Position numbers and translations under genes: made by a program. The notes under the pieces were generated by a model. That model did not search any database. It was not told the origin of the DNA and saw only the letters and a list, made by a program, of their open reading frames with translations. A DNA stretch of 64,000 nucleotides, taken from assembly GCF_026242055.1 (NCBI RefSeq), contig NZ_JAPJDL010000002.1, positions 186,001 through 250,000 on the forward strand, read 5' to 3'. Positions 51,107-59,113 of the stretch are shown in pieces (position 1 is the first letter of the stretch; every line of letters begins with the position of its first letter). This DNA comes from Lentzea sp. NEAU-D7. Lineage in GTDB: Bacteria; Actinomycetota; Actinomycetes; Mycobacteriales; Pseudonocardiaceae.

Positions 51107-51967
51107 GTGATGGACCTCGACCTGGTGCGGACGCTGCTCGCGGTCGTCGACGCGGGCACGTTCGACGCGGCCGCCACCGCCCTGCACGTCACTCCTTCCG
51201 CTGTCTCACAACGCATCAAGGCCCTGGAACAACGAACGGGCCGCGTGCTGCTGGTGCGGGCGCGCCCGGTGCGGCTGACGCCGTCGGGCGAGGTGATCGT
51301 TCGCTACGGTCGGCAACTGCTCGCCCTGGACCAGGACCTCGACGCGGCGCTCGGCGAGGACGCGGTCGTGCGGGTGCCGATCGCGGTGAACGCCGACTCG
51401 CTCGCCACGTGGTTCCTGCCCGCCCTGCAGCGGGTGCCGCCCGAGCTGCGGATCTCGTTCGACCTGCACCGCGAGGACCAGGACCACACGACGGCGTTGC
51501 TGCGGCAGGGTCTGGTGATGGCGGCGGTGACGTCCTCGCGCGAGCCGGTGGCGGGCTGCTCGGTGACCAAGCTGGGCGAGATCCGGTACGCGGCAATGGC
51601 TTCGCAGTCCTTTGTGGAGCGCCACGGGGACGGCCCGCCGAAGACGTGGCTGCCGGACGCGCCGGTCGTGGTGTTCGACCGCAACGACGATCTTCAGGAC
51701 CGCTTCGTGCGCACGCTGACCCGCGGCCGCGGCGCCTCGGACCACCGCCACTACGTGCCGTCGTCCGAGGTGTACGTGCGGGCGATCGTGGCGGGGCTCG
51801 GCTGGGGAATGGTGCCGCCGCAACAGCTCCAGGACGGCCTCGTCGACCTCGTGCCGGGCCGCACCATCTCCGTGCCGCTGTACTGGCAGCAGTGGAAGCT
51901 CGACTCGCCGGCGCTGACGGCGGTGTCCGACGCGGTGGCGGCTGAGGCGGGCGTCGCGCTGCGCTAG
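51107..51967 (+). CDS. LysR-family regulator of the LysG/ArgP type
   Basis: About 285 residues. The N-terminal winged HTH (1-65, 'LVRTLLAVVDAGTFDAAATALHVTPSAVSQRIKALEQRTGRVLLVR') is followed by a LysR ligand-binding domain with 'VAVNADSLATWFLP', a signature of ArgP/LysG that senses basic amino acids. It probably activates the divergent exporter gene. Start: GTG 51107 or ATG 51110. The TAG stop is the border of palindromic element copy 2. Confidence 0.9.
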   Translation: MMDLDLVRTLLAVVDAGTFDAAATALHVTPSAVSQRIKALEQRTGRVLLVRARPVRLTPSGEVIVRYGRQLLALDQDLDAALGEDAVVRVPIAVNADSLATWFLPALQRVPPELRISFDLHREDQDHTTALLRQGLVMAAVTSSREPVAGCSVTKLGEIRYAAMASQSFVERHGDGPPKTWLPDAPVVVFDRNDDLQDRFVRTLTRGRGASDHRHYVPSSEVYVRAIVAGLGWGMVPPQQLQDGLVDLVPGRTISVPLYWQQWKLDSPALTAVSDAVAAEAGVALR

Positions 51968-52132
51968 GCCGTTTCCCGGAAGTCCCGTCGGGCGGCAGTG
52001 GCGGCCGAGGGCCCCGGAGACGACACCGCCGCGACGCCCGAATACGGCCCGGTATGAGGGCATCGCGGCGGCGCCGTCTCCGGGTCTCTCGCCCGCGCCT
52101 GCCACCGGACGAACTTCCGGGACACGACCTAG
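51964..52132. mobile_element. 161-bp palindromic MITE-like element, copy 2
   Basis: The core (51968-52128) is the same length as copy 1 and about 95% identical to it, with CTAG at both borders (51964-51967 and 52129-52132). This looks like a 4-bp CTAG target duplication. The core ends are inverted (GCCGTTTCCCGGAAGT / ACTTCCGGGACACGAC). The centre is GAATAC-GGCCCG-GTATGA. No coding capacity. The left CTAG provides the stop codon of the LysR gene. Confidence 0.85.
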
Positions 52133-52149
52133 GCACTAGCCTCGACACC

Positions 52150-52893
52150 ATGACCGGCGATCCGATGAACCTCAACGGGAAGACCGCAGTCATCTACGGC
52201 GGTGCGGGCAACGTGGGCGGCGCGATCGCCGCCGCGTTCACCGAGGCGGGCGCGAGCGTGCACCTGGCCGGCCGCACGGAGGCGACGCTCAAGGCCAGGG
52301 CCGCCGAGCTGGGCGCCGAGTACGCCGTGGTCGACGCGCTCGACGAGCAGGCGGTGGACCGGCACGCCGCCGCGTTCGAGCGGATCGACATCTCCGTCAA
52401 CGTCACCACCGACAACGACGTGCAGGGCACGCCGATGGTCGAGATGAGCGTCGAGGACTACCTCAGTCCCGTCGTGTCGGCGGTCCGGTCGAAGTTCCTC
52501 ACGTCGAGGGCGGCGGCCCGGCACATGATCAGGCAGCGCTCCGGCGTCATCCTGTTCTTCGGCGGCACCGGTGAGCCGTCGGCGCACCGCAAGTGGCAGC
52601 TCGGTGGTCTGCTCGCCGCGTTCGACGCGGTGGAGTCGATGCGGCGCCAGCTCGCGGCCGAGCTCGGCCCACACGGCGTGCGGGTGGTGACCCTGCAGAC
52701 AGGCGGCATCCCCGAGTCGGTTCCGCCGGAGCACCGGGCGCCGATCGAGCAGGACATCGTCGGCGACACGCTGCTCGGGCGGGCGGCGACGCTCGGCGAC
52801 GTCGGGCGGGCGGCGGTGTTCGCGGCCTCGGACTGGGGGCGCACCATCACGGGAGCGCAGGTCAACATCACGTGCGGGAGCGTCCTCGGCTGA
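52150..52893 (+). CDS. Atypical SDR family protein lacking the Tyr-x-x-x-Lys motif
   Basis: A 247-residue protein. 'VIYGGAGNVGGAIAAAFTEAGASVHLAGRTE' is a clear SDR Rossmann start. At the usual active-site strand it has 'GVILFFGGTGEPSAHRKWQLGGLLAAFDAVESMRRQLAAELGPHGVRVVTL', where the catalytic Tyr is absent. 'NITCGSVLG' ends the fold. It may be a non-catalytic or mechanistically distinct SDR subfamily. ATG 52150 lies 18 bp after the palindromic element. Confidence 0.8.
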   Translation: MTGDPMNLNGKTAVIYGGAGNVGGAIAAAFTEAGASVHLAGRTEATLKARAAELGAEYAVVDALDEQAVDRHAAAFERIDISVNVTTDNDVQGTPMVEMSVEDYLSPVVSAVRSKFLTSRAAARHMIRQRSGVILFFGGTGEPSAHRKWQLGGLLAAFDAVESMRRQLAAELGPHGVRVVTLQTGGIPESVPPEHRAPIEQDIVGDTLLGRAATLGDVGRAAVFAASDWGRTITGAQVNITCGSVLG

Positions 52894-52910
52894 TCCTGTC
52901 GAGATCCTGA

Positions 52911-53681
52911 GTGCGACCTGTCGGGTTCCTGAACCCAGGAACCCGGCGCGTTCACCTCGACGTTGTCCGTTATGTGCTCATACCTCGCCTGGCCGCCATC
53001 GGCGGCTCGCTCGCCGTCGTCGCGACGATCACCATGGTCGGTCTGCTGGACCTGACGGTCGGCCCGCTGCGCCGCACGATCAGCGAGTACGCGCTGGGCG
53101 ACTACCGCCCGGTCTTCGACGTCTCCGTGGTGCTGCTGGCCGCCGGGTCGCTCGCGATCCTCGGCGTGCTGGTGCACAAGGGGCTGGCGAGGTGGCGGTC
53201 CGGCGGCTCGATCGCGCTCGCGCTCTGGTCGGTCGGGCTGTTCCTCGTGGTGGTGTTCCCGAAGACGAACTGGGCAATGGGCACCAACGAGCTCAGCGGC
53301 AGCATCCACCGGTTCGGCAGCATGCTCGCGTTCGTGAGCCTGCCGATCGCCGTCATCCTGCTCGCGCGGCCGTGGCTCAGGGACCACGTGTGGGGCAAGC
53401 ACGCGAAGTGGACGATGTTGTCCGGTTTGTTGAGCGTTGTCGCATTCATGCCGATCTTGTACGCCATTGTGATGGGCATGGTCTCCGACGTTCGGTGGTG
53501 GCGCGTGTTCCCGTTGGGCTACATAGAGAGGATCTTGCTCATCGCCGAGGTGGGCGCCGTGCTCGTCGTGGGGCTGTGGGCCATCGCGGCCAGTAGGGTT
53601 GCGCCATGGCGAGTTGGGGAGACCTCGCGGATTACGTCCGCGCCGAGTACGACGTCATCCACGACGAGGACGAGGAGCTGA
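52911..53681 (+). CDS. DUF998 membrane protein
   Basis: Up to 256 residues from GTG 52911. Six to seven hydrophobic helices; 'RTISEYALGDYRPVFDVSVVLLAAGS' and 'GSIHRFGSMLAFVSLPIAVILLARP' are DUF998 features. The function is unknown. The C-terminal 25 residues are Ser/Thr-rich and overlap the next gene by 76 bp in another frame, so the true end may be functionally unimportant. Confidence 0.7.
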   Translation: MRPVGFLNPGTRRVHLDVVRYVLIPRLAAIGGSLAVVATITMVGLLDLTVGPLRRTISEYALGDYRPVFDVSVVLLAAGSLAILGVLVHKGLARWRSGGSIALALWSVGLFLVVVFPKTNWAMGTNELSGSIHRFGSMLAFVSLPIAVILLARPWLRDHVWGKHAKWTMLSGLLSVVAFMPILYAIVMGMVSDVRWWRVFPLGYIERILLIAEVGAVLVVGLWAIAASRVAPWRVGETSRITSAPSTTSSTTRTRS

Positions 53682-54016
53682 GGATCCTCTTCACCTTCGG
53701 GGACGTGGAGGAGGACGAGGACGACCGCACGCAGGTCGTGATCATCGTCCGGGAAGTGCTCGACAAGATGCACGAGTGGGTGCAGATCGCCTCCCCGTGC
53801 GGGTTGGCCAAGGACGTCGACCTCCGGGCGGTGCTGGCGGAGGTGGGCAACTCCACCGTCGCGTGCGGCCTCGCGATCATGGGGGAGCACGTCGTGGTGC
53901 GGCACTCGCTGCCGCTCAAGGACCTCGACATCCACGAGTTCACCGACCCGCTCCAGTTGCTCGCCGGTACCGCGGACACGCTGGAAGAACAGTTCTGGGG
54001 AGGCGACGGCTACTGA
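53606..54016 (+). CDS. YbjN-like/T3SS-chaperone-fold protein
   Basis: A 136-residue acidic protein with the YbjN-type alternation of strands and helices ('ILFTFGDVEEDEDDRTQVVIIVREVLDKMHEWVQIASPCG', 'VVVRHSLPLKDLDIHEFTDPLQLLAGTADTLEE'). YbjN-family proteins have the fold of type III secretion chaperones; their role in actinobacteria is not known. It starts within the 3' end of the DUF998 gene, and its stop overlaps the next start. Confidence 0.7.
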   Translation: MASWGDLADYVRAEYDVIHDEDEELRILFTFGDVEEDEDDRTQVVIIVREVLDKMHEWVQIASPCGLAKDVDLRAVLAEVGNSTVACGLAIMGEHVVVRHSLPLKDLDIHEFTDPLQLLAGTADTLEEQFWGGDGY

Positions 54017-54582
54017 TGTTCGACCTGACCCCGGCGACGGACCGGCTCGCCGGTCTGGTGCGGAACGTGGCGGACGGTGACCTGTTGGCGCCGACCCCGT
54101 GCCCGGACTACACGGTCGGCGACCTGCTCGACCACGTCAACGGCCTGTCGGTCGCGTTCACGATGGCGGCGCTGAAGACCCCGCTGGAGGGTGCGGGCAC
54201 CGGCGACGCGTCCCGGCTGCCGCTCGACTTCCGGGAGTCGATCCCGCGCCGGCTGGCCGAGCTCGCGACGGCCTGGCGTGCGCCGGAGGCCTGGGAGGGC
54301 ATGACCCGCGCGGGCGGCGTCGACCTGCCCGGTGAGGTCGCCGGTGCCGTGGCGCTGGACGAGGTCGTGCTGCACGGCTGGGATCTCGCGAAGGCGACCG
54401 GGCAGCCGTTCGAGGTCGAGGAGGACCTGCTCCAGATCGTCCACGGATTCGTGTCGCAGATCGGCCCGGACGACCGGGACGGCTCTCTTTTCGGAGCCGC
54501 GGTGGAGGTCGGCTCGAACGCGACTCTGTTCGACCGTGTCCTGGGACTCAGTGGGCGTGATCCGGGATGGAACCTAGGTTAG
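54016..54582 (+). CDS. TIGR03086-type MDMPI-fold metal-binding protein
   Basis: A 188-residue protein. 'LLAPTPCPDYTVGDLLDHVNGLSVAFTMAAL' and 'ALDEVVLHGWDLAKATGQ' give the two histidine-containing helices of the maleylpyruvate-isomerase/TIGR03086 fold. It is a second member of this fold in the window, after 18015-18797. The substrate is unknown. Its TAG stop lies inside the iron box of the following gene. Confidence 0.85.
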   Translation: MFDLTPATDRLAGLVRNVADGDLLAPTPCPDYTVGDLLDHVNGLSVAFTMAALKTPLEGAGTGDASRLPLDFRESIPRRLAELATAWRAPEAWEGMTRAGGVDLPGEVAGAVALDEVVLHGWDLAKATGQPFEVEEDLLQIVHGFVSQIGPDDRDGSLFGAAVEVGSNATLFDRVLGLSGRDPGWNLG

Positions 54583-54592
54583 GCTCTCCTAA
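54574..54592 (+). promoter_or_regulatory. Iron box (IdeR/DmdR-type operator)
   Basis: CTAGGTTAGGCTCTCCTAA matches 16 of 19 positions of the actinobacterial iron box TTAGGTTAGGCTAACCTAA and is flanked by a perfect TTAGG/CCTAA inverted repeat. It ends 1 bp before the GTG start of the mini condensation-like gene, so a repressor bound here would cover the transcription/translation start of a leaderless mRNA. Confidence 0.85.
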
Positions 54593-54593
54593 C

Positions 54594-54932
54594 GTGAGAA
54601 CCATTACGGTGCAGGTTCGGGCAGGGCTGGGCGTGGGACGTCTGGCCGCCGCCATGGAGTCCCTGGTGGAACTGCATCCTGAGCTGTGTCGTTCCGGCTT
54701 CGCGCACCACGAGGTCGCGGATCCCGCCGCCGCCACCCCCGCGGCCCTCGCGGAGGCGGAGGCGGGGCTCGATCTGCAGACCGGCGTCCTCATGCACGTC
54801 GTGTGGCTCGACGCCGGTCCCGTGCGCACCGGCCGGATAGTGCTGGTGCTGCACGACATCGTGGCCGACCGGCTGCCCAGGATCCTGCCGTGGCTGGTGC
54901 AGGCCTGGAAGCAGCCGGCGCTGGTCAGCTGA
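54594..54932 (+). CDS. Mini condensation-domain-like protein under iron control
   Basis: 112 residues from GTG 54594. 'RLAAAMESLVELHPELCRSGF' and 'DLQTGVLMHVVWLDAGPVRTGRIVLVLHDIVADRLPRILPWLVQAWKQ' resemble the N-terminal lobe of NRPS condensation domains (LxxAL..LV.RH..LR and GPLLR...LLLVxHHxxxDG). The HHxxxDG motif reads HDIVADR, so the catalytic second His is Asp and the Gly is Arg. At this length only about the first third of a C domain is present. The iron box directly upstream suggests a role in siderophore supply or iron stress. It is convergent with the methyltransferase gene (8-bp overlap). Confidence 0.6.
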   Translation: MRTITVQVRAGLGVGRLAAAMESLVELHPELCRSGFAHHEVADPAAATPAALAEAEAGLDLQTGVLMHVVWLDAGPVRTGRIVLVLHDIVADRLPRILPWLVQAWKQPALVS

Positions 54933-55623
54933 CCTTGCGCGCCAGGAACACGTGCTCGCGGCCCGGCCGGTCCGGCGCGTCCCGCACGTCGACGACCTCG
55001 AAGCCGCAGCGCACCAGGCTGTGAGTGACCTCGGCGCGTGAGCGGAACCGCAGCGTCGAGTCCGAGGTGATCACCGAGCCGTCCGGGAAACCGTAGGTGT
55101 GGCGGAACGACACGAACGGCATGCTCACGTCGAGCAGGTCGAACTGCTCGCGCACCCCGACCAGCACCCGCGGCTTCACACGCGCCCAGTCCTCCCAGGC
55201 CCGTTCCTCCGGCCGGCGCGTCTCGAACGCGAAGTGCCCGCCGGGACGCAGGGCGCCGTGCACACCCCGCAGCGCGGCCTCCCAGTCGTCACCGAGGAAC
55301 ACCTGCGCGACGTTCCCGGTCATCGTCGCGAGGTCGACCGACATCGGGGGCAGCGTGGTGGCGTCACCGTGGATCCAGGTGACCCGGGACTCCTTGGCGC
55401 GCGCGATCTCCAGCGAGGCCAGCGCCGGATCCACCCCGACGACCGCCCGGCCGGACGAGGCGAGCAGCACCGCCAGGGACCCCGTTCCGCACCCGATGTC
55501 GAGCACGCTCCTCGCCTCGACCTCGGCCGCGATCCCGAGATACAACTCCAGGTCGAGGCGAGGCCCGTCGAAGGCGTCGTAGATTTTTGCCAACCTGGGG
55601 TCGGCGAATATGGCGTCAGGCAT
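54925..55623 (-). CDS. Class I SAM-dependent methyltransferase
   Basis: A 232-residue methyltransferase. 'VLDIGCGTGSLAVLLASSGRAVVGVDPALASLEIAR' is SAM motif I to II, then 'VTWIHGDATTLP' and 'VDLATMTGNVAQVFL'. The methyl acceptor is unknown. It is the last gene of a four-gene operon (AAA, VWA, DUF3800-like, methyltransferase), overlapping the previous one by 8 bp. Confidence 0.88.
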   Translation of the reverse strand: MPDAIFADPRLAKIYDAFDGPRLDLELYLGIAAEVEARSVLDIGCGTGSLAVLLASSGRAVVGVDPALASLEIARAKESRVTWIHGDATTLPPMSVDLATMTGNVAQVFLGDDWEAALRGVHGALRPGGHFAFETRRPEERAWEDWARVKPRVLVGVREQFDLLDVSMPFVSFRHTYGFPDGSVITSDSTLRFRSRAEVTHSLVRCGFEVVDVRDAPDRPGREHVFLARKVS

Positions 55624-56284
55624 TCCACATCGTAGGCCCGACGACGAACGGCATCAGCAACTCGATCACCTCTCGGTCCGGCTTTCCGTTCAGTTCCTCC
55701 TCCGCGACCCGCCGCGCGATGCCCGCCAGGAAGTCGGCCACCTGCACGCGGGCGTCGTCCTGCGAGTCGACCAGCGTCAGGCTTTCCAGCCGTGGAGCCA
55801 GTTCCCTGAGCCGCTGGATCCGTCCGGCGGTCAGCGACAGCTGCTGGTCGTGCACGATCGACACCGGCCCGTCCCACTGCGCGACGGTCCGCAGGATCGC
55901 CGGGAACAACGGGTCGAGCGCCCCGCGCGGGCCGCGGGCGCGCAGCAGGTCGTTGTACACCTCCAGGGGCCCTGTCACCGCGCCGAACTCGGCCCGCACC
56001 CGCGAGGCCAGGTACCGCCGCTTGTCGACCAGCTGCACGCGGGCACGGCCGGCCAGCGGGCCGTCCCGGCCGAGGAACCACAGCAGCACCCAGCGGTTCT
56101 TCGTCCGCAGCAGGTGGTTCGCCTTGTACTCCAGGGCAGGTGACTTGATCATCTGGCGCAGTGACTCGACGCACTGCGCGGCCTCGGCCTCGGACAAGGA
56201 GACCCCGGCGTGGGCGAAGACCGCCGTGACGCCGCCGACGAGCTTCTCGCCCTCGGACCCCGACTCGTCACAGGCGATCTCCAT
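55616..56284 (-). CDS. DUF3800-like protein (RNase H-fold, predicted nuclease)
   Basis: 222 residues from ATG 56284. It starts 'MEIACDESGSEGEKLVGGV' (DESG motif) and ends with 'LVDSQDDARVQVADFLAGIARRV', where D...Q.AD matches the DUF3800 C-terminal acidic motif. DUF3800 proteins are predicted RNase H-fold nucleases common in defence and toxin contexts. It shares one base with the stop of the VWA gene (TGATG), so it is strictly coupled to the AAA/VWA genes. Confidence 0.7.
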   Translation of the reverse strand: MEIACDESGSEGEKLVGGVTAVFAHAGVSLSEAEAAQCVESLRQMIKSPALEYKANHLLRTKNRWVLLWFLGRDGPLAGRARVQLVDKRRYLASRVRAEFGAVTGPLEVYNDLLRARGPRGALDPLFPAILRTVAQWDGPVSIVHDQQLSLTAGRIQRLRELAPRLESLTLVDSQDDARVQVADFLAGIARRVAEEELNGKPDREVIELLMPFVVGPTMWNA

Positions 56285-57897
56285 CAGGACATCCGGAACA
56301 CGGGGCCACGCGCGCGGAACGGCAGATGGGCGCCCGCCGGTATGAGGAACGCGTGCTCGCGCCGGATCCGCAGCACGTCGCACAACCCGTCGGTGATCAC
56401 GAGGACCGGGCCGCTCGACGGGAAGTCGTCGGCGCGTTCGAGGAGGTCGATGCCGGGCTGCAGCCGCGTGCCGCCGCGCCCGCGCACCTTCACCCGCTCC
56501 GCGATGTCCTCCACGGGCACATATCCGGCGTCGTAGGCCACCGCATCGCAGAAGACCACGCGTGCGGCGGGAACGTCACGTGCCGCGGCGTAGGACGCGA
56601 TCGCGCCCAGCGCCTTGCCCAGCAGCTTGGAATCCATCGAGCCGGAGGTGTCGAGCACGACGCCGAACGTCGGCCGCGACTCCAGCGACTCCGGCCGCGC
56701 CCACGCGGGCCGCGGAATGTCCGGAGTGGACGCTTGCCGCCGCGACGCACGCGCGTAGGTGCGCCGTTTCTCCACCGCCGGAACGAACTCCTCGAACCAC
56801 CGCGCCAGCTGGGCGTCCCACGACAACGGCGGCTGCTCCAGCGCCCGGATCTCCTCGACCAGCCCGGCGGGCAGCAGCCCGCGGGACGAGCTGTGGTAGC
56901 TCAGGCCGGTGAGCAGGGCGCGCCGGTAGAACTCGTCCAGATCCGTGACATCGGCGGGCCCGCGCAGCGGTTCGCCGAGCAGGTCGCCCTGGTGGTTGCC
57001 CCGCAGCGTCAGCAACTTCCGGTACCGCCGCAGGTCCACCGCGATCCGGTCGTACACCGACTCCGCCGACAGGCCGCGCAGCTCCGGATCGTGCAGCACG
57101 CCTTCCGGCGCCGAGCCGAGGCCCATCTCGACGAGCCAGCCGTTGACCACGAAGTCGGCGGCGATGTTCCACAGGTACGGATCACGCCCGCCGACGCGGT
57201 CGCAGTGGCGCAGGGCGGCGTGCAGCATCTCGTGCGCGAGCACGAACCGCCACTCCTGCTTCGTCAGGCCGGCCAAGGGGTTCACGTAGATCTCGGCCGA
57301 GGCCGTGGACACCGCCGCGATGGAGATGTCCCAGCCGCGCGCCAGTTCCGCGTCCGCGACCACCTTCATCGTCGACGCCAGCGCGCCCAGCAGCGGGTAG
57401 TTCGACACGAACCAGCTCAGCGCGAGGTCCCACTCGCTGCGCACCGGCCGCGAGTCGGACAACGACGACCGCGCTCCGCCCGCCACGTCGATCGCGGCCA
57501 CGGCGGCGTTGGACAGGCCGGAGGCGAACCGCGCGGCCCACCTCTCCGGGTCCGCGGCCGGTCCGCCCCGCACGCACCGGCCCGGCTCCCACGAGACGGG
57601 CCGGGTGCCGAGCCGGATCGCGGGCTGGAAGTCCAGCACGTCGTCGCAGGACGCCGTGCCGAACCCCAGGTGCAGCAAGCAGTGCGCGAACACCCACACC
57701 CATTCGGCCTCGCTCGCCTTGCGCGTCGGGTGCGCACGCATCGACCCGTCCAGCGAGATGTCCGCCCACGGGTGGTCGGAGTTCCGGCTCTCGTAACTGC
57801 TCAACGGTGCGAACAGCGGATGCAGGCGGATCGCCGCGCGTGCGGCCTCGAAGCCCAGCGCGGCCTGGTCGGTGACGGCCTTCCCGCGCTTGCTCAT
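56284..57897 (-). CDS. DUF2201 metallopeptidase-like/VWA-like protein
   Basis: A 537-residue protein. The N-terminal half has a zincin motif HEMLH ('LAHEMLHAALRHCDRVGGRDP', near residues 220-230) typical of DUF2201_N. The C-terminal half is a VWA-like domain with a MIDAS-like 'VLDTSGSMDSKLLG' (about 415) and 'GRGGTRLQPGIDLL'. Such proteins are partnered with MoxR-type AAA ATPases, as here (4-bp overlap with the upstream ATPase gene). It is probably a metal-dependent substrate-binding or proteolytic component remodelled by the ATPase. Confidence 0.85.
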   Translation of the reverse strand: MSKRGKAVTDQAALGFEAARAAIRLHPLFAPLSSYESRNSDHPWADISLDGSMRAHPTRKASEAEWVWVFAHCLLHLGFGTASCDDVLDFQPAIRLGTRPVSWEPGRCVRGGPAADPERWAARFASGLSNAAVAAIDVAGGARSSLSDSRPVRSEWDLALSWFVSNYPLLGALASTMKVVADAELARGWDISIAAVSTASAEIYVNPLAGLTKQEWRFVLAHEMLHAALRHCDRVGGRDPYLWNIAADFVVNGWLVEMGLGSAPEGVLHDPELRGLSAESVYDRIAVDLRRYRKLLTLRGNHQGDLLGEPLRGPADVTDLDEFYRRALLTGLSYHSSSRGLLPAGLVEEIRALEQPPLSWDAQLARWFEEFVPAVEKRRTYARASRRQASTPDIPRPAWARPESLESRPTFGVVLDTSGSMDSKLLGKALGAIASYAAARDVPAARVVFCDAVAYDAGYVPVEDIAERVKVRGRGGTRLQPGIDLLERADDFPSSGPVLVITDGLCDVLRIRREHAFLIPAGAHLPFRARGPVFRMS

Positions 57898-58955
57898 GCG
57901 CGTGCCGCGACCAGCCGGGGCAGGTCGCGGGTGACCTCGACGAGGAACCACGCGGGCAGCACCGGGTTGCCGTCGTCGTCGGCCGCGATCACCATCTGCG
58001 CGATCTCCAGCGACAGCTCAGCCAGTTCCAGCAGCAGCGCCTTGCCGCGGTGCGCCAGCTGCTTGCCCGCCGCGGACGCGTGCGTCTTGTCGTGCGGCAG
58101 CTCCTTCACCAGCCGCGCGCGGAACGCCTCGCCCAGGAAGTAGAGCAGGTCGCGGTCCTGGGGCGCCGACGGCCAGCGGACGTCACCGCGCAGCACGGCC
58201 TCCAGACCGAACGCGTTGCGCACGGTCTTGACGTACGCCTTGAACATCGACGCGTGGTTCGCGGTGACCGTGCCGAACGCCAGCACCCCGAGCAGGTCCT
58301 CGGAGATGTCGTCGCCGAACGAGTGCAGCGCGTCGGAGAGCATGTGCCACCCGCGCGGCGTGGAGAACGACTCCTCGACCTTCGGCGCCTTGCTCCACAG
58401 GTGGTCCGGGCGCTGCGTGAGGTACTCCAGCACCCACGGGTGGATGTTGTTCTCCCGCGCCCACGCCAGCCAGTCGCGCGCGGACGCCGTGAGGTGCACG
58501 TGGATCATGCGGTTCACGAGCGCGGACGCCATCGGACGAGCCAGGGCGTTGTCGACGGCCCGGTTGCCCGCGCCGATCACGATCGAGCCCTTCGGCAGCT
58601 CGTAGGAGCCGATCCGGCGGTCCAGGATCAGCGAGTAGAACGCCTTCTGCACCTCGGGGGAGCTGGCGTTCAGCTCGTCGAGGAACAGGCAGTAGGGGTC
58701 CTGCCGCGCGATGGCCTCCGGCGGGGCGAACCGCGATCGGCCACCGACCAGTTCCGGAACTCCGATGAGGTCCTCCGGCGCGAGCTGCGTGCCGAGCAGC
58801 GTGACGCACTCGAGGCCCAGCTCGGTGGCGAACTCGCGGACGAGCGAGGACTTGCCGATACCCGGTGCTCCCCAGAGGAAGACCGGTCGGACGACGGCGA
58901 CGTGCAGCAGCACCTCCGGAAGCTGTGCTGGTGTCACGGTGACTGTGGATCGCAT
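57894..58955 (-). CDS. MoxR-type AAA+ ATPase
   Basis: A 353-residue ATPase. Walker A 'WGAPGIGKSSLV' (about 28-39), Walker B 'YCLFLDELNASSPEVQKAFYSLI', and a sensor-1 region 'VIGAGNRAVDNALARPMASALVNRMIHV' identify the MoxR/RavA-like clade. It is the first gene of the operon that continues with VWA/metallopeptidase, DUF3800-like and methyltransferase genes. Its likely role is ATP-driven remodelling of the VWA partner or its target. Confidence 0.9.
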   Translation of the reverse strand: MRSTVTVTPAQLPEVLLHVAVVRPVFLWGAPGIGKSSLVREFATELGLECVTLLGTQLAPEDLIGVPELVGGRSRFAPPEAIARQDPYCLFLDELNASSPEVQKAFYSLILDRRIGSYELPKGSIVIGAGNRAVDNALARPMASALVNRMIHVHLTASARDWLAWARENNIHPWVLEYLTQRPDHLWSKAPKVEESFSTPRGWHMLSDALHSFGDDISEDLLGVLAFGTVTANHASMFKAYVKTVRNAFGLEAVLRGDVRWPSAPQDRDLLYFLGEAFRARLVKELPHDKTHASAAGKQLAHRGKALLLELAELSLEIAQMVIAADDDGNPVLPAWFLVEVTRDLPRLVAARA

Positions 58956-59004
58956 CAGGTGATCGAGGATGCCTCATCCCGCTTGTTCCGGTCGCCCGAA
59001 TTTG

Positions 59005-59034
59005 TTGACACGAGCAGTGGTCTGGTGCTGTGAT
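59005..59034 (+). promoter_or_regulatory. Candidate sigma-70 promoter of the GH5 gene
   Basis: TTGACA (59005-59010), an 18-bp spacer and TGTGAT (59029-59034) form a plausible housekeeping promoter about 80 bp before the GTG start. AGTGGTCT inside the spacer equals one half of a DasR site, but the second half is poor. The downstream AGGAAACCTTCTTAACT looks like a leader element. Confidence 0.5.
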
Positions 59035-59113
59035 TCAAGCCACCACTGATAGGAAACCTTCTTAACTAAATCGCCGCCGCGCCCTGCTGTCCCCCTTACA
59101 CAGGAGGCACCCT

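Noticed and set aside
45468..52150. A transposase or composite transposon bounded by the two palindromic elements
   Set aside because: All genes between the two copies are ordinary chromosomal genes (idi, nrdAB, lysE/lysR); no transposase or integrase is present.
59014..59029. Possible DasR (dre) site AGTGGTCTGGTGCTGT before the GH5 gene
   Set aside because: Only the left half fits the consensus; the right half does not, so it is mentioned but not called as an operator.
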